Shown here one piece after another: positions 4,699-5,274 of a DNA stretch of 5,274 bases. The notes beneath the pieces are model-generated. The model was not told where the DNA came from. It saw nothing but the letters and a program-made list of their open reading frames with translations, and made no database searches. The DNA is from Dehalococcoidia bacterium. Its GTDB lineage: Bacteria > Chloroflexota > Dehalococcoidia > SAR202 > UBA11138. The position numbers and the translations under genes were made by a program. Position 1 is the stretch's first letter, and every line of letters starts with the position of its first letter. The stretch is from the NCBI GenBank assembly GCA_012270665.1, contig JAAXHY010000265.1, forward strand, positions 1-5,274. Direction: 5' to 3'.

Positions 4699-5274
4699 TC
4701 AGCCCGCCGCTTGTGCCATCTCGAACTCGACTCGTTTTGGATGTCGCCCCTTGTCCAGAATCACAGGCTTGAAGCGCCCCGCCTGTAGCTCGACTATCAG
4801 GTCGTCGAGGCATGTGATTCTTCTCTCGAATTCGGTTGCGTAGGTGCCGATGTCCTCCAACTTGTGCGCGTCGCTCGCCCCGGTGCCGGGCAGTCCAAAC
4901 CAGTCGGCCAGATCATGGCTGAAGGCGTTCTCTTCGGGCAAGCCGCGTCCATTCAGCAACTCCACGCCGTTCACCATGTCGAATACGTCGTTGCGGGAGG
5001 CGCGCTCCAGCATCTCACGATATGACTCGGAGTCAACATCCGCCCCTTTGCGATACGTTCTCCGGTAGGGATGCGCGACCACCATCGCTCCGTTCTCTCT
5101 GTCCAGCTTGTCCTTAACGAATCCCGCCCTGTGCATCCCGAATATATACTGCCGCAGTCCATACACCAACAGGTGTCCCTCCTCGGTCGTCACCTCGCAG
5201 CCCGGCAGTACCAGGAAATCGTGCCGCTTAGACAGGTCCTCCACCTCCCGATGGTCCCAGAACCCGTCGTGGTC
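4699..5274 (-). CDS. PHP domain metal-dependent phosphoesterase, C-terminal part (start lies beyond the right edge)
   Basis: An open frame of 191 residues enters from the right edge and ends at TGA 4701-4699. The first visible residues, D-H-D-G-F-W-D-H, are the second PHP metal-binding motif (normally TDHD). Next come G-C-E-V-T-x-x-E-G-H (visible Glu27 and His34), M-V-V-A-H-P-Y-R (His68) and A-S-D-A-H-K (SDAH 134-137), so the metal-binding His/Asp/Glu set visible here is intact. The tail L-Q-A-G-R-F-K-P-V matches the C-terminal part of TrpH/YciV-like PHP proteins. Such enzymes hydrolyse phosphoesters, including nucleoside phosphates or RNA ends; the substrate here is unknown. The GTG at 5244 is an internal valine, not the start, since the conserved DHD motif precedes it. 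The missing part should be short, roughly the first HxH motif. It is transcribed toward dppD with a 128-base gap. Confidence 0.88.
   Translation of the reverse strand, partial: DHDGFWDHREVEDLSKRHDFLVLPGCEVTTEEGHLLVYGLRQYIFGMHRAGFVKDKLDRENGAMVVAHPYRRTYRKGADVDSESYREMLERASRNDVFDMVNGVELLNGRGLPEENAFSHDLADWFGLPGTGASDAHKLEDIGTYATEFERRITCLDDLIVELQAGRFKPVILDKGRHPKRVEFEMAQAAG

Noticed and set aside
5242..5244. GTG as start of the PHP protein
   Set aside because: The frame stays open to the window edge and the ten codons before it encode the conserved DHDGFW metal-binding motif, so the gene starts outside the window.

Overview
The window is a GC-rich, densely coded bacterial chromosome segment with seven protein-coding genes plus the first codons of an eighth. 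ATA isoleucine codons are frequent despite the high GC content. A short queF, a CcmA/CcmB heme-export pair, a Dpp-type ATPase and a PHP-domain protein are interleaved with unrelated single genes. This mix would fit a Chloroflexota genome, possibly a marine Dehalococcoidia/SAR202-type lineage. That placement is inference from overall flavour; no rRNA or other phylogenetic marker is present.

Left block (1-1352, minus strand): a probable operon reading leftward. It holds a RimJ/RimL-type GNAT acetyltransferase, then a CcmA-like ABC ATPase whose start overlaps or abuts the GNAT end, then the first 20 codons of ccmB, joined to ccmA by an ATGA overlap. CcmA and CcmB form the ABC module used in cytochrome c maturation.

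Divergent control region (1353-1449): a strong sigma70-type promoter (TTGACC-18-TATAAT) faces right toward queF. A weaker left-facing promoter candidate can be drawn through the same -10 bases.

Middle block (1450-3572, plus strand): queF (preQ0 reductase, queuosine pathway). After an 86-base gap with its own TATAAT and a strong Shine-Dalgarno comes a two-gene unit: an NAD-type short-chain dehydrogenase and a NagD-like HAD-IIA protein. The HAD starts three bases after the dehydrogenase stop, and its motif I is DxY rather than DxD.

Right block (3581-5274, minus strand): a PHP-domain metal-dependent phosphoesterase entering from the right edge, a 128-base spacer, then a DppD/OppD-type ATPase with the C-terminal Oligo_HPY region and four cysteines. 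No permease, binding protein or DppF partner is visible beside it. It converges on the HAD gene with only eight bases between the stop codons.

I see no RNA gene, CRISPR array, insertion sequence or clear mobile element. Most of the window is ordinary housekeeping and transport content. The points most worth a second look are the symmetric divergent promoter, the altered HAD nucleophile motif, the QueF active-site-loop substitutions and the unaccompanied DppD.
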